This document shows, piece after piece, positions 43,965 through 53,956 of a stretch of 64,000 bases of DNA. The DNA lies in the NCBI GenBank assembly GCA_920105625.2, contig CAKKTE020000093.1:558001-622000 (forward strand), written 5' to 3'. This stretch comes from Clusia tigrina (Eukaryota; Arthropoda; Insecta; Diptera; Clusiidae). Position 1 is the first letter of the stretch. Each line of letters starts with the position of its first letter. Made by a program: the position numbers and the translations under genes. The notes beneath the pieces are model-generated. The model did not search any database. It had not been told where the DNA came from and saw nothing but the letters and a program-made list of their open reading frames with translations.

Positions 43965-44089
43965 TAAAAAAACCGTAGTTTACTGTTGTGCTTTGGTCTT
44001 GAAACCCACCACGGAAGAAACCGTTCCAATGAAAAAGTTAAAAAAGCATCAAAAACTGTGACGACCACCCCTATACATGTTATAGGGAA

Positions 44090-44760
44090 CAAGATTTCAG
44101 GATATGCACCTGGAACGTCCGTGCCATTAATAGGGAAGGGGTCCAGCTGGGTGATATCCTCGAAAGATATAAAGCTGATTTCACCGCACTTCAGGAAAAG
44201 CGATGGGCGGGACAAGGATGCTTTAAAAATGCTTCGCGTGACGTCTACTACAGCCGCCATGTATGTTTTGTGGTCGGCCAAAAACTGCAAAATTAGGTCC
44301 TAGAATTTACACCAATGGACAACCGGCTGGCTTTTGTAGTCAATATTAGCCTAATCTGCACACATGCTCCAACAGATGAGAAGAACGAAATGACCAAGGA
44401 TGCGTTCTACGATCGACTCGACAAAAAAATTACGATCGCTGACCCGCCACGATGTCGTGCGAAGTGATTTCAACGCCAAGGTGGGAAAGAGGGGATTTTG
44501 GGACCAACCGTCGGTAAGTTCAGCCTCCTCGAGCAGACATCAGAAAACGGTTTGTAGCTGATCGACTTCGCCACAGAACGTAACAAGGTACTGAAAGGCA
44601 TTGGATTCGAAAAACCCAATATTCACAAAGCCACCTGTCCCCTGATCAAAGAACTAGAAACCAATTTGATCACGTTGTGATCGACGGTAGGCAAGCTTCC
44701 AGCATATAAGACGTTCGTATAATCCGAGATGCCAACATTGATTGACTCTATCCATTATCT
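44090..44760 (+). pseudogene. RTE endonuclease, broken
   Basis: ICTWNVRAINREGVQLGDIL and ADFTALQEKRWAGQG (44100-44220), NASRDVYYSRHVCFVVGQKL, PMDNRLAFVVNISLICTHAP (44314-44375), TKDAFYDRLD, then GKFSLLEQTSENGL, DFATERNKVLKGIGF, a His/Asp end region (FDHVVIDGRQASS) and IHYLVRTRLS. These match in order the RTE endonuclease, with frameshifts at about 44200, 44296 and 44440-44470. Confidence 0.75.
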
Positions 44761-44959
44761 AGTTCGCACCCGCCTCAGTTTGGCAGAAAATATATATTCA
44801 ATATACGCGCGCAATGGACGCTCATCTCCCGCTCCATGCGCACGTCCGCTGAAGAGGTGATTGGCTATCAACGCCCGAAGAAAAATAGCTGGAAAATACG
44901 CATCACATCGAGCCGCCATGCGATCGGTTGTAACGCGAGCTGCTAAGGAGCGATATAAG

Positions 44960-45987
44960 TAAAAAAGGAAGGAAGAGAAGCGTATTTTTAGGCGTAAAAA
45001 GCGAGTATGCGAGAGTCGAAAACAAGAGTCCAGTGACGTCCAAAGCGTACTTACGTTATGGAGGGAACACTTCTCGAAGTAGTTGAATGGCGACAGCACT
45101 AACAATAATAATAAAGATGAATAGTTGCTGATGACGTAATTGATGTAACGGCTATGACGAGTTCTTATTAGCTATCAAGCGGCTCAAGAACAAAAAAAAC
45201 CGCGCGAGTGGATGGTATACCGGCGGAGATTTTAAAGGCCGGCAATGAGCTTACGAGATGCATGAACCCGCTTTCTGCATACTATGGTGGGAAGAATGTA
45301 TGCCCAGCAACTAAGAACTAAGTTGGCTTTGCGCAATACACAAGAAGAGTGACCCGGCAGTCTGTGCCAACTACAGCCGGATTCGCATTCTGAACATCGC
45401 ATACAAGGACCCCTCAAGCGTACTTCCATATTCAACAAACTGATTGGGCCTTATCAGTGTGGCTGTAGACCTGGTAAAGGCACCATCAACCAAATCTCCA
45501 CACTACGCCAAATCATGGAAAAACCCTAGAGAAGCAAATCGACAAGCACCACTTTTTTGTCGCCTTCAAAGCCTTCCACAGCATCGTAAGCACCAGTTCA
45601 GTGAAGAAGGAAAGGACCTGCATTTTCTGCTGTGGACAGAGGAGCAAGGCGAGTGGGTTTAGCTGTGAAATAGGGCAAAACGAAGTATCTGCTGTCAACA
45701 CACAAAGAGTCCCAACGTCTTGGACAGCATGTCACTGTGAGCGATTCCAACTTTGAAGTTGTAAAGAACTTCGATTATCTTGGGACCTTCATCAACACCA
45801 CGAACGATGGAGATTAAGCGAAGAATTTCTCTTGCAAACAGGTGTTACTACTTCGGGCTCAGTAGGCAATTCAAAAGCAGAGCCCTCTCTCGACGAAAGA
45901 AAATCATTCTCTATAAATCCCTATCATTCCCAATAGGGTGCCGAAACCTGTACGATGACAAACATCATCAACGCTAAGAGGCATTCA
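44960..45987 (+). pseudogene. RTE reverse transcriptase, badly decayed
   Basis: AIKRLKNKKNRASGW (45180-45215) is the RT entry motif. ANYSRIRILNIAYK (45370-45410), IGPYQCGCRPGKGTINQIST (45445-45505) and LRQIMEKP follow. The catalytic YADD box is not visible because the text jumps after the HHFFVAFKAFHSI region to the thumb (VVKNFDYLGTFINT, 45755-45800, and SLANRCYYFGLSRQFKSRAL, 45827-45890). Palm core deleted. Confidence 0.7.
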
Positions 45988-45990
45988 TTA

Positions 45991-46499
45991 CCCTACGTCT
46001 CCACGGGCAATTTTTGATGGTATGCCATTGGCAATTTCAAGCAAATTGCCAATGGAGACTCCAAATTGCTTCAAGTTGTCAATTTATGTTATGAAATATG
46101 TTATGCCATAAATTGCCAACGTGCTGTGTTGCAATCAGTTGTCATTTTGTTTGTTTGACAGCCTTTTTTCATTTTTTCGTGACGCTCACAGTGGAAGCAT
46201 CGTCGGACATTTTCGTTTTACCGCGTCTATTAAATTAATAAAACCGCTAAAATGAATGGAGACTGTGCATTTGCATTCTTTGTAATAAAGGATTCACCCA
46301 GAATTTCGGTTTCCTTCTTTTTTCCTCTTCATCGTATAAATAAAAAAAATTTTCTAGCGTGGGCACAGCGAACTAGATTGCTTGACGGCATTTTCAAAAT
46401 GACAATAGCATAACATCGCAACCATTAAAAATTTGCCAACCATTGCAATCAAATTTGACAGATGTTATGCCATCAAAAATTGCCCGTGGAGACGTAGGG
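45991..46499. mobile_element. Harbinger-like MITE with TTA target duplication
   Basis: 509 bp with terminal inverted repeats: the first 30 bases (starting CCCTACGTCTCCACGGGCAA) match perfectly the reverse complement of the last 30 bases, with partial match beyond. TTA flanks both ends (45988-45990 and 46500-46502). A 3-bp TTA duplication is typical of PIF/Harbinger elements. No transposase frame. Inside is a 13-bp perfect hairpin (46025-46037 with 46043-46055). The RTE reading frame resumes right after it. Confidence 0.9.
46025..46055. repeat. 13-bp hairpin inside the MITE
   Basis: CCATTGGCAATTT at 46025-46037, a 5-base loop CAAGC, then AAATTGCCAATGG at 46043-46055. Perfect stem. Confidence 0.9.
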
Positions 46500-46502
46500 T
46501 TA

Positions 46503-46720
46503 GGGGCGTTCGAGAAAAAATTCTTCGAAGGATCTAGGTCTGCGGAGATATCGAATCAGATCGGACGACGAGCTGTAAAATTGGCTGCGTCGAATGTTTG
46601 AATCGATGCCACCGGGTTGGCGCCGCAGAAGGGGAAAACCACCGTTACGATGAAAGGAACAAGTTCAGGAAGATCTCGCTGCACTCAGTGTTTACAAGTG
46701 GCGTCAACGTGCGCTTGTCT
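46503..46720 (+). pseudogene. RTE C-terminal end
   Basis: After the MITE the frames give GAFEKKFFEGS-type text, DDELxNWLRRMFESMPPGWR-like residues (46568-46620) and FRKISLHSVFTSGVN, matching the RTE C-terminus where FERKILRRI and a terminal Trp-rich region are usual. Too worn to align residue by residue. Confidence 0.55.
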
Positions 46721-48594
46721 GAACACGTGCATTTTCAAATCGTGTAATTTTATTTATATTTTTTTATTGAGATCTATAACTTTTTTTTATTTCCCTTTTA
46801 TTTCATACATCTGTCCCCAATATATTGACAACTAGTACATGATTTGACAATTTGATAGGAAATTAATACAAATCATAGTGTGGCCAGTGTCAAAGAGTGA
46901 TACACTAATAATAATTTACATTAAAATTTTAAAAGGTATTTCTACCCATACACATTTTGATCAAACATATCTATCTAGGTTGATTTTCCTAGTAGTTTGG
47001 TCAAGTTCTCTTCAAGAGGCATCTGGTGATTTCTTCTAAATATAGCAACTCGTTACTTTTTCGTTCCGGTACCTATGAAGTTATTATCCATACGATTTTT
47101 TATTATAGACTCTCGTGGAGACCATCGCGAACACCGAATACAAACAACATTAAGAAACAAACAGAACGTAGTGTAAGAGTAGTTTAATATTAACAAGTAC
47201 AATATTAGATATATTTAATAAAATAAATAAAGGATACATATACAAATTATTACACAAACGAATAACAGTAAAAAAAAATTTCGGCGACCCCAGAAAGCCG
47301 CTGAGTTGTACCCTAGCCAAATACAGTCATGACAGTAGTCCCTAGCTATATGTCCAGATGTCCCAGTAGAGTCGGTAAAAACTTTAAACTAGTGACTGTC
47401 AGGGTGAGTTAGTACCCCTGTGGATTTGGTCAAATTCTAAAACCACGGGCTCTGTCTACGGAAGTTAAATTAAATTTTATAAACCCAAGCTGCCACAGCT
47501 AGTGCATCTTGTTGTTGCAGTAACCATATATATGAACCTTATAGAAATATATATATACCAAAAACCTGCAACAAGTCGTTCAAAAATCAAGCTACTAATA
47601 ATTTCAGGTGTCTACGCATATTCATGCCGCCTTGAATTTTGCCTACCCTACAAGCGCTTACTTGCTTCCCAAAAATCAATTATGAATCTTACTTCTTTGC
47701 AAAACCTTTCTACACGCATGTTAATCAGTAGAAAAGAGTCTGAAACAAACATGTATACTTATATGTGCATATACGTATGTATGTACGTATGTCAGATGTT
47801 TATAATAATGTAAGATGTATATTATAATATAATACAATATGAAATACAAATAGAATATAATAAAAAGAACTGCCAGTGTGACTCTGTTTCGTCGTTCGAT
47901 TTAGCTATTTCCCCGGGTACGCCCGCTGTAGTTAATATTAAATTAATGTCAGCATAGGCGCAAAACTTGGTAAATGCATGCGATGTGAAAATGTACTTAC
48001 ACTTATCGGATAATTTCTGATTCCATTGATTTCGGAATAACCATCACATCATTGCTCATTTCTATAGACAAAAAAAACAAACCTTCATCTTGAAATTCTT
48101 ATTTGCCGTTGTTTTCAAGGTCTCTGCTATTACCATGTATTCGTCCTTAGTGCATTTTTATCCTCGCTGTCAACTCTGAGTTTATCATCAAAACTTATCA
48201 CGGGTATAAAATGTCTGCATGCTTCATGACGTTACAGACCTCTTAACTAAATTCCTGTATATAAAAAATCCATTGCGCAACCTCTATGTTATCAGGGTGA
48301 AACAAATTCCCAAAAATTAATGTCTGAACCTGCGCATGACCAGAAATGATGCTTTGACTTCCAACACGTAACTATGCTGTTTCCTTTCGCTGGCGACGTC
48401 TTCGTGCTGCAGAAGTATATAGGATACCATTGACCGTCAAATTTCTGCATAAGAACTGCACCAAAACCTTTCTATGATACAACTGTATGCAACTGTGTTT
48501 CTGCATACCGATGGTAAAGCTCCAGTTCCCCCTCGTGGGTGACGTTCATCTACACTGCAATGACTCATCTGGCAGTTTTTGCGGAGCAGTTACT
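46721..48594. other. No gene; possible LTR end near 47280
   Basis: Mostly AT-rich without motifs. At 47225-47295 there is AATAAATAAAGGATAC followed by TTATTACA and then TTTCGGCGACCCCAGAAAG, which resembles the end of an LTR followed by a primer binding site (CGGCGACCCC). No matching second LTR or gag was found, so this is tentative. Minor TATG repeats are at about 47775-47800. Confidence 0.3.
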
Positions 48595-49865
48595 AAGAAT
48601 TATCCCCCCTAAATCTAGGGTTTCATGCGACACCGTACCCATTCGACTAGGGTTGAAACGGCGCACTCCTGAAACCGGGCCGAATCAGGTTTTAATGATG
48701 CCCTTACCATGGAAACGGGCTCTTTCATGGCCGACCTTTCCCACTCCCGTTAGAAAACGATTATATTTATGGATAATTAAGAAAAAAAGGAAAAGCAATT
48801 TGGCGGGCAGCAGAACTAGAGTACCTAGATGATACACCTAGGTCAAACATTAGCCGTAGGGGAACACCCCATAATTCCTACTGTCGAAAAAGTACTTATC
48901 GTAGGCAGCCCACATCTCAGGCCAGGGAATGAACCAAGCACCAGTTGAGGAAGCCTCGAGAAGAATTAGGGCCAACCCATCAAAACCCGCTCAGTCCGGG
49001 AAACCCACTGAGAGGAGGGGAAAGGTTGAGAAGGGAGGAATAGCAAAAGGTCCAGAGGCAACTATGAGACGTTTTGCTGAGCTGCCAGCCCAAGGACAGC
49101 CAGGCGGTTTAGATGATCTACTAAGAAGAGGCCTTAGTGGATCCGTTTTAAATGGTACCTCCGATACCTCAGATACGGTATGGAGACAAAGGTAGCTAGA
49201 GAAAAAGCAGAGTAACATAGAGCTAACAACGCTCTCCCTCAACAGCTGATGAGAGAAAAATCACCAGATCACTCCAACACAAAGGATCGGGGCAAAGAAA
49301 GCCAAGCACTTTGACAAAAATCTACAGGGAACAGCGACGAAGGCCATCAACCATCGTCGCCATTAGCGAAAGCCCTTAAAGGCTCCCAGTGGCGGTTCTA
49401 GCGAAGCAATATGCCCAGCAGATGCTATGCTCAGAAGATTTAACAGCTGTAGAAGAAGCTATAATATTGCAAATTCAGAAAGGTTGGTCATCACCACTGG
49501 TTTTCGAAGGGATACACTTCAAACCAGGAATGTTGCTGATCGGCTGCTCCGACGAACATACCTGCTACAAATAATTCTAAAACTGCCACGGAACGGGGCG
49601 CAATTCAGAGCATGCATCGGATAATAAGTCACGGCGAGCCACAAAAGAGTGGTGATCAGGCCATGGATAATGACGCTGGTCCCACAACAGAAATTCCGAC
49701 ATAACAAGAGCTGACTGAGGGCATATATAGCTGAACCTGGAAGGAGGAGGCGATTCCTTGATTGTGACAGAGTTGCCAAGAACATACTTGGGAATTGTTT
49801 TGAACCAAGTGGAAGAAATGCTGAATATCACAAAAAACTTTGTGAAAAAAATCTGCGGGTAAGGC
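48595..49865 (+). pseudogene. LINE ORF1 (copy C) with DUF4780-like domain
   Basis: A leader (48595-48740, CCCCCTAAATCTAGGGTTTC and onward) resembles the later leader of LINE A. The frame 48929-49195 starts MNQAPVEEASRRIRANPSKP and is basic. After stops, 49389-49624 encodes LTAVEEAIILQIQKGWSSPL and FKPGMLLIGCSDEHTCY, a pattern of the DUF4780 domain found in ORF1 of insect LOA/R1-like LINEs (from memory). It ends VLNQVEEMLNITKNFVKK near 49850, inside the segment shared with A1. At least two frameshifts. Probable RNA-binding LINE protein. Confidence 0.6.
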
Positions 49866-50340
49866 ATAGGGTGCGAAGCATCAAAATCTCTACGAAATAG
49901 AATACGCTTGGGGTTAAGGGGGTAGTCCTCAGGATAGTGATATGCGTAATATAGTCCTGTGTTGGATCCTTAGCCTATACTCTACCAAGACCGTTAGTAC
50001 GTGAGGATGAGTCACATCCTGCTCGAGATGACCCTGCCACTTAACGAACACAAAGGATCTAGACTGGACAGTCAATAAACAGTTCCCCCTAATCCAGGAT
50101 GTTATGCGTGTCCGTGCCTATTGGATGGGTTTTGCAGTCAATGGGTTATCCGCGTAGACTGTATTCGACTCCTCCGAAACCAGGCCGCATCGGGGAGTAA
50201 CGGTGGCCTTACCGTGGCATAGGGCTCTGGCAAGGTGGACCGCCATTTCCCTCAAAAAAGCCTTGATTGCCCAAGCCTTCGGGGGAGGGCAGTCGTACGA
50301 AAAAGATGGAAACGAAACATAAACAAAACAACATAAAAAC
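49776..50340 (+). repeat. Segment shared with 20553-21105
   Basis: Same order and high identity as 20553-21105. Here it joins copy C to the start of copy A2. The second half (from about 50085, CCCCCTAATCCAGGATGTTA) looks like the A leader. Confidence 0.8.
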
Positions 50341-50400
50341 CACCCTGGTGCTTTGCACCACGCACTCAGAGGATGAGTTGCTGGCCTCCAGTCAGGAGAC

Positions 50401-51388
50401 CATGGAAGCCGACGATGGCAAGAGCATGTCGGCAAACAGTGAAGCCACTGCTAGCACAAGCAGTGCAACAACAACAACACTAACAAAAACAAATATGTCG
50501 GTAGCGGCGAAGAAGGAATCTAAGCAAAAGCCGAAAAAGCCAAAGTCCGAGGCAGCGGCCTGGAAAAACCGGTCCCAGAAAGCCCTCATGATCCTAAGCA
50601 AAATTGCTAAGAATGAGGCGGAACTGTTGTCGACGAGTACGAGCAGTACCAAATCTCCTTCCCAGAAAAGGTGACGAAGCGAAACAGGTCACAGGATGTG
50701 ACGTTTTCGGCTTCAAAGAGACACAAAATCGACCAAACATCCACACCAACAGAGGGTCCATCGACGAGCACAACTATGGCGGTCATCGACGGTATAACTA
50801 AGGGGGAGAAGAAAGTCCTGGAGAAATGGGGGGAGATTGAATCCAAATTGGCAGAGATGGTGATGGAACACCTCTTGTCCAATGCGGGTGCTTCTCCCTC
50901 TGGCTTTGACTCCTCCAATGTGGTACGGGGATGCAGGGTGTTCAGGTGCGACGATCGGCCGTCGAAGGAACTCCTCGGCAAGTGCATAGCTAAGATTACC
51001 GGGCGGGGATATCCCAAGACGACGGAGAGCCCGTATTTGGCTACCCATACTGAACCTCGAGGACGGGAAGGGGCTCCAGCTATTACATCGGCAAAACCCC
51101 AATATGCCAATGCACGACTGGGCGAGCATCAAGGACGAAGGTGCCCAGAAAACAGGTATGTCCCTGATTCTGGCAATCAACGAGGAGTCCGTTGGTGTCC
51201 TGGAAGCAGCCGACTGCAAAATGTGTTTTGGCGTTAGGTACGCCAAATTAAAAATCTTCCGCCCGACCGAGGGCGACGCGGATGAGTTGGAGGAGGCCAA
51301 CAAGATTCCAGAGGACGCGGACCTTCAGGAAGAAGTCTCCAAAGTGCCTGCACAACAGGGTACCAATGCTGAAGGTGGTGTAAATTAA
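50401..51388 (+). pseudogene. LINE A ORF1, frameshifted, DUF4780-like
   Basis: N-terminus MEADDGKSMSANSEATAST and a Lys-rich stretch (KKESKQKPKKPKSEAAAWKN), stop at 50672-50674. A second frame (50671-51237) has RNRSQDVTFSASKRHKIDQT, KVLEKWGEIESKLAEMV and FDSSNVVRGCRVFRCDDRPS. A third (51104-51388) has MHDWASIKDEGAQKTGMSLI and LAINEESVGVLEAADCKMCF ending in an acidic tail. The second and third frames together look like DUF4780. Two frameshifts. The stop at 51386-51388 lies at the ORF2 start. Confidence 0.7.
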
Positions 51389-51890
51389 TCTGCAGCATTC
51401 TAAGAATGCATCAGATAACTTTGCCGTTTTTCTGGGTGAGGAAGGCGCGGACATCGGTATTGTGCAGGAGCCATGGGCCAGAGGAAATAACGGCAAGCTG
51501 ACCAAATACAATATGCACTATATCAGGAACGGTGATAAGATTCGATCATGTATTCAAGTTAAGAAAACAATTAATGCTTTTATCTGCCCACAGTAGAGCA
51601 CAGGCGGGCCAGACCTACTAGCGGCATCAGCTTATATGGCGCACAACAGTGACGCACCACCGGAAGGGGTAGCGACCCTGGTCGCCAATGCTGCTGCCAA
51701 AAATGTCCCAAACCTTCTGGGATGCGACGCCAACGAGAGACACACGCTATGGCGTAGCACCGAGGATAATGAAAGGGGTGAGTCACTTTTTAACTTTATA
51801 AATAACTCCAACCTTACAGTATGTAACAGATGGAATACTCTCACATTTATCTTCTCTAGCGCTAATAAATGTGCTGGAAATCCACCTTAG
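51389..51890 (+). pseudogene. LINE A2 endonuclease, truncated
   Basis: FAVFLGEEGADIGIVQEPWA carries the catalytic Glu (QEPW). A stop at about 51594 is followed by LLAASAYMAHNSDAPPEGVA, LGCDANERHTLWRSTEDNER, GESLFNFINNSNLTVCNRWN and TLTFIFSSANK. The C-terminal His/Asp part is missing: the frame ends at 51888-51890 and RT sequence follows at once. Confidence 0.8.
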
Positions 51891-52562
51891 GCATACAGTG
51901 GATCACTTCCCCCTCTGGAAGTCACAACACGCATATCTCAGGGGTAAATCTACGGAAACAGCTTTACATGAAGTAATTCGATCAGTAGAAAAGACAATCC
52001 ACCATAAACAGTATACGTTGGCGGCCTTTCTGGACATAGAAGGGGCTTTTAACAACGTTAGTAACAAAGCAATTCTGGACTCTCTCACCAGGGTAGGAGT
52101 TGAGGAAGTTCTTAGGGAGTGGGTAGTTACAATGCTTAGGACTAGGGTCATTCAGTCTGAGCTGGGTAACACGGTTCTCATCAAACATGTCAGTAGAGGA
52201 ACACCACAAGGTGGGGTGATTTCACCCCTATTGTGGCTACTGGTAATTGACAACATCCTCGGCATACTAGCTTCAATGGGGGTTAAGACGGTAACATACG
52301 CGGACGATGTAGTGATAGCTGTATCAGGCATGTTCCCAGTGTAATAAGTGATATTATGCAAAAGAGACTGGACAAACAGAATTCCTGGGCCACAGGATGT
52401 GGACTAGGTGTGAATCCAGAAAAGACAGAACTAATACTTTTCACTTACAAGTCCAAGACTCTGATCTTTAAACTTCCGACCCTTCATGGACAACAGCTAA
52501 AGCTACCGGAGAAAGCTAAATACTTAGGAGTTATTCTGGACCGCAAGCTAAATTGGAGAAGC
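51891..52562 (+). pseudogene. LINE A2 reverse transcriptase, palm intact
   Basis: SQHAYLRGKSTETALHEVI, TLAAFLDIEGAFNNVSNKAI, GTPQGGVISPLLWLLVIDN and TYADDVVIAVSG, the catalytic pair intact at 52302-52307. After a frame change at about 52340 it continues LDKQNSWATGCGLGVNPEK and LKLPEKAKYLGVILDRKLN. RT fingers are missing at the start and the protein is cut at the end. Copy A1 has lost the first Asp of this box. Confidence 0.85.
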
Positions 52563-53400
52563 CGCGTGCAATTAGCGGCCTTGATCCACTATGGCGGGGC
52601 GCTCGGTTGGAAGTGGTACCTCGCTCTCTGCTTCCGATCCGCCCGGTGGTATCGGTGTGGATTCCTCCTCCGGTTCCGGACCAGGAGTCCATACTCAAGC
52701 TGATCGGACGGCAAAACGAGTCGTTAAATTCGGCAGAGTGACGGGTGATCTCCGTGACTCCCTGCAAAAATGGAGTGGGAAGTCGCAGTGGACCACACGT
52801 CGCTTTCCAAACTCAGGATCGATAACTCTGTTAAATTGAGGTTCGGCTCTCTAAAGGTTCGCGTGCCGGGTGACCGGTCAAAAGCCAATGGAGAAGAAGC
52901 TGGAGGTGGTGCAAATTAATTTGCATCTCTCCATCTCAGTCTCGCTCGATTTAATTAAGTTTATCGCAGAGGAAAATATGGACGTAGCCCTTGTTCAAGA
53001 GCCTTGGCTCGTTAGAGGTAAGGTAAACGGACTCGAGATGGATGGTTATCGTATCTACATTCCACAAACACAAGGTAAGATCAAAACCTGTATAGTTGCC
53101 AAGAAGGATATTAATATTACATCCTACAGAACATTACAACGGTGGTATGCGAGTTGTTGCTAGTTTGTTGCTAACGTCCGCATACTTTCAGCACAATGAG
53201 GAAGGGCCGATACCACAGATTTTCCGACAACTTATCGATTACGGTGAGTCACGCGGACTGGGCATAGTGGCCGGCTGCGACGCAAATGGATACCATGAGC
53301 TCTGGGGCAGCACTGACACCAATGGTAGAGCTGAGTCCATTTTTTATTACATTCTCTCCACTAGCCTAACTTTATGTAACAAGGGAAATCAGCCAACGTT
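52563..53400 (+). pseudogene. LINE B: ORF1 remnant and endonuclease, first part
   Basis: ORF1 (52591-52839, MAGRSVGSGTSLSASDPPGG) is Ser/Gly-rich and mostly deleted; a closing piece (DNSVKLRFGSLKVRVPG) runs to the ORF2 start. ORF2 ATG at 52888 gives MEKKLEVVQINLHLSISVSL, VALVQEPWLV (catalytic Glu). After a frameshift near 53120-53140, MRVVASLLLTSAYF, IVAGCDANGYHELWGSTDTN and CNKGNQPTF follow. The endonuclease is interrupted at 53400 by gypsy 2 and resumes at 59020. Confidence 0.8.
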
Positions 53401-53956
53401 TGTAACGACTCAATTTTCCGCCGGGGTAAGCTCGCCGGATAACCAGGTATCGTATACAGAATTTATACCCAGAAACCTCAAGGATCCTTGAAGTTCTTCG
53501 TGGGTCCTTGAAAGTGCTTCATCGCAACAAGTCCTTGGATTATCCTTGGATATTATTTAGTCCTGCACTTGGATTATCCTTGGATATTATTTAGTCCTTA
53601 TTCGCAACAAGTCCTTGGATTATCCTTGGATATTATTTAGTCCTGCACTTGGATTATCCTTGGATATTATTTAGTCCTGCAACGCATTTTCCAGAGCTGA
53701 GTGAAAAACTCAGCAATTTTCAGGGGTTGTATACAAAAATTATTTATATAAAATCCTGTGAGTTAAATTTGCTCGTTGTCTTTGTTTAAAATACCGTTTG
53801 TGAAGTGTTTTTTTTAAATATTTTCCGCTCTCTATTCTTGCCAATCCCCTCACTACTGCGCGTTTAATCGACTTTATAGCTTTCTTTCGCCTACTAGTGT
53901 TTTTTACAGGTTTTTGTGTGAGTGAAATTTATCAGTTGGCAAATTTCATCTTCACA
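53401..53956 (-). repeat. Gypsy 2 3' LTR
   Basis: 556 bp; on the plus strand it starts TGTAACGACTCAATTTTCC and ends ATCTTCACA. It contains nested tandem repeats (53522-53690). The purine tract AAGGAAGGAG (minus strand, 53957-53966) adjoins it. Confidence 0.93.
53522..53690. repeat. Nested 34-bp and 80-bp repeats in the LTR
   Basis: An 80-bp unit starting TCGCAACAAGTCCTTGGATT begins at 53522 and again at 53602. Each unit holds two copies, 34 bp apart, of CTTGGATTATCCTTGGATAT plus TATTTAGTCCT. The 5' LTR has the same array at about 58587-58745. Confidence 0.9.

Larger units (their letters stand above)
43965..46720 (+). mobile_element. RTE-type LINE, decayed, split by a MITE
   Basis: Endonuclease (44090-44760), RT remnants (44960-45987) and the C-terminal end after the MITE (46503-46720). 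The motif series TWNVRAIN, LQEKRWAGQG and THAPTDEKNE is typical of RTE-clade endonucleases. Frames are broken many times. No poly-A tail or target duplication was identified at 46720. Confidence 0.75.
50085..52562 (+). mobile_element. LOA-like LINE copy A2, deleted and 3'-truncated
   Basis: Leader, ORF1 (50401-51388), endonuclease (51388-51890) and RT (51890-52562). The endonuclease C-terminus and RT fingers are missing at about 51890. The copy stops after LGVILDRKLNWRS at 52562, where LINE B begins. RNase H and zinc region, present in A1, are absent. Confidence 0.8.

Noticed and set aside
48929..49195. Independent host gene starting MNQAPVEEASRR
   Set aside because: Its leader resembles the LINE A leader and a DUF4780-like piece follows, so it is better read as LINE ORF1.
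53522..53690. Regularly spaced repeats resembling a CRISPR array
   Set aside because: They lie in an LTR, spacers are themselves repeats, and the same array sits in the partner LTR; the genome is an animal's.
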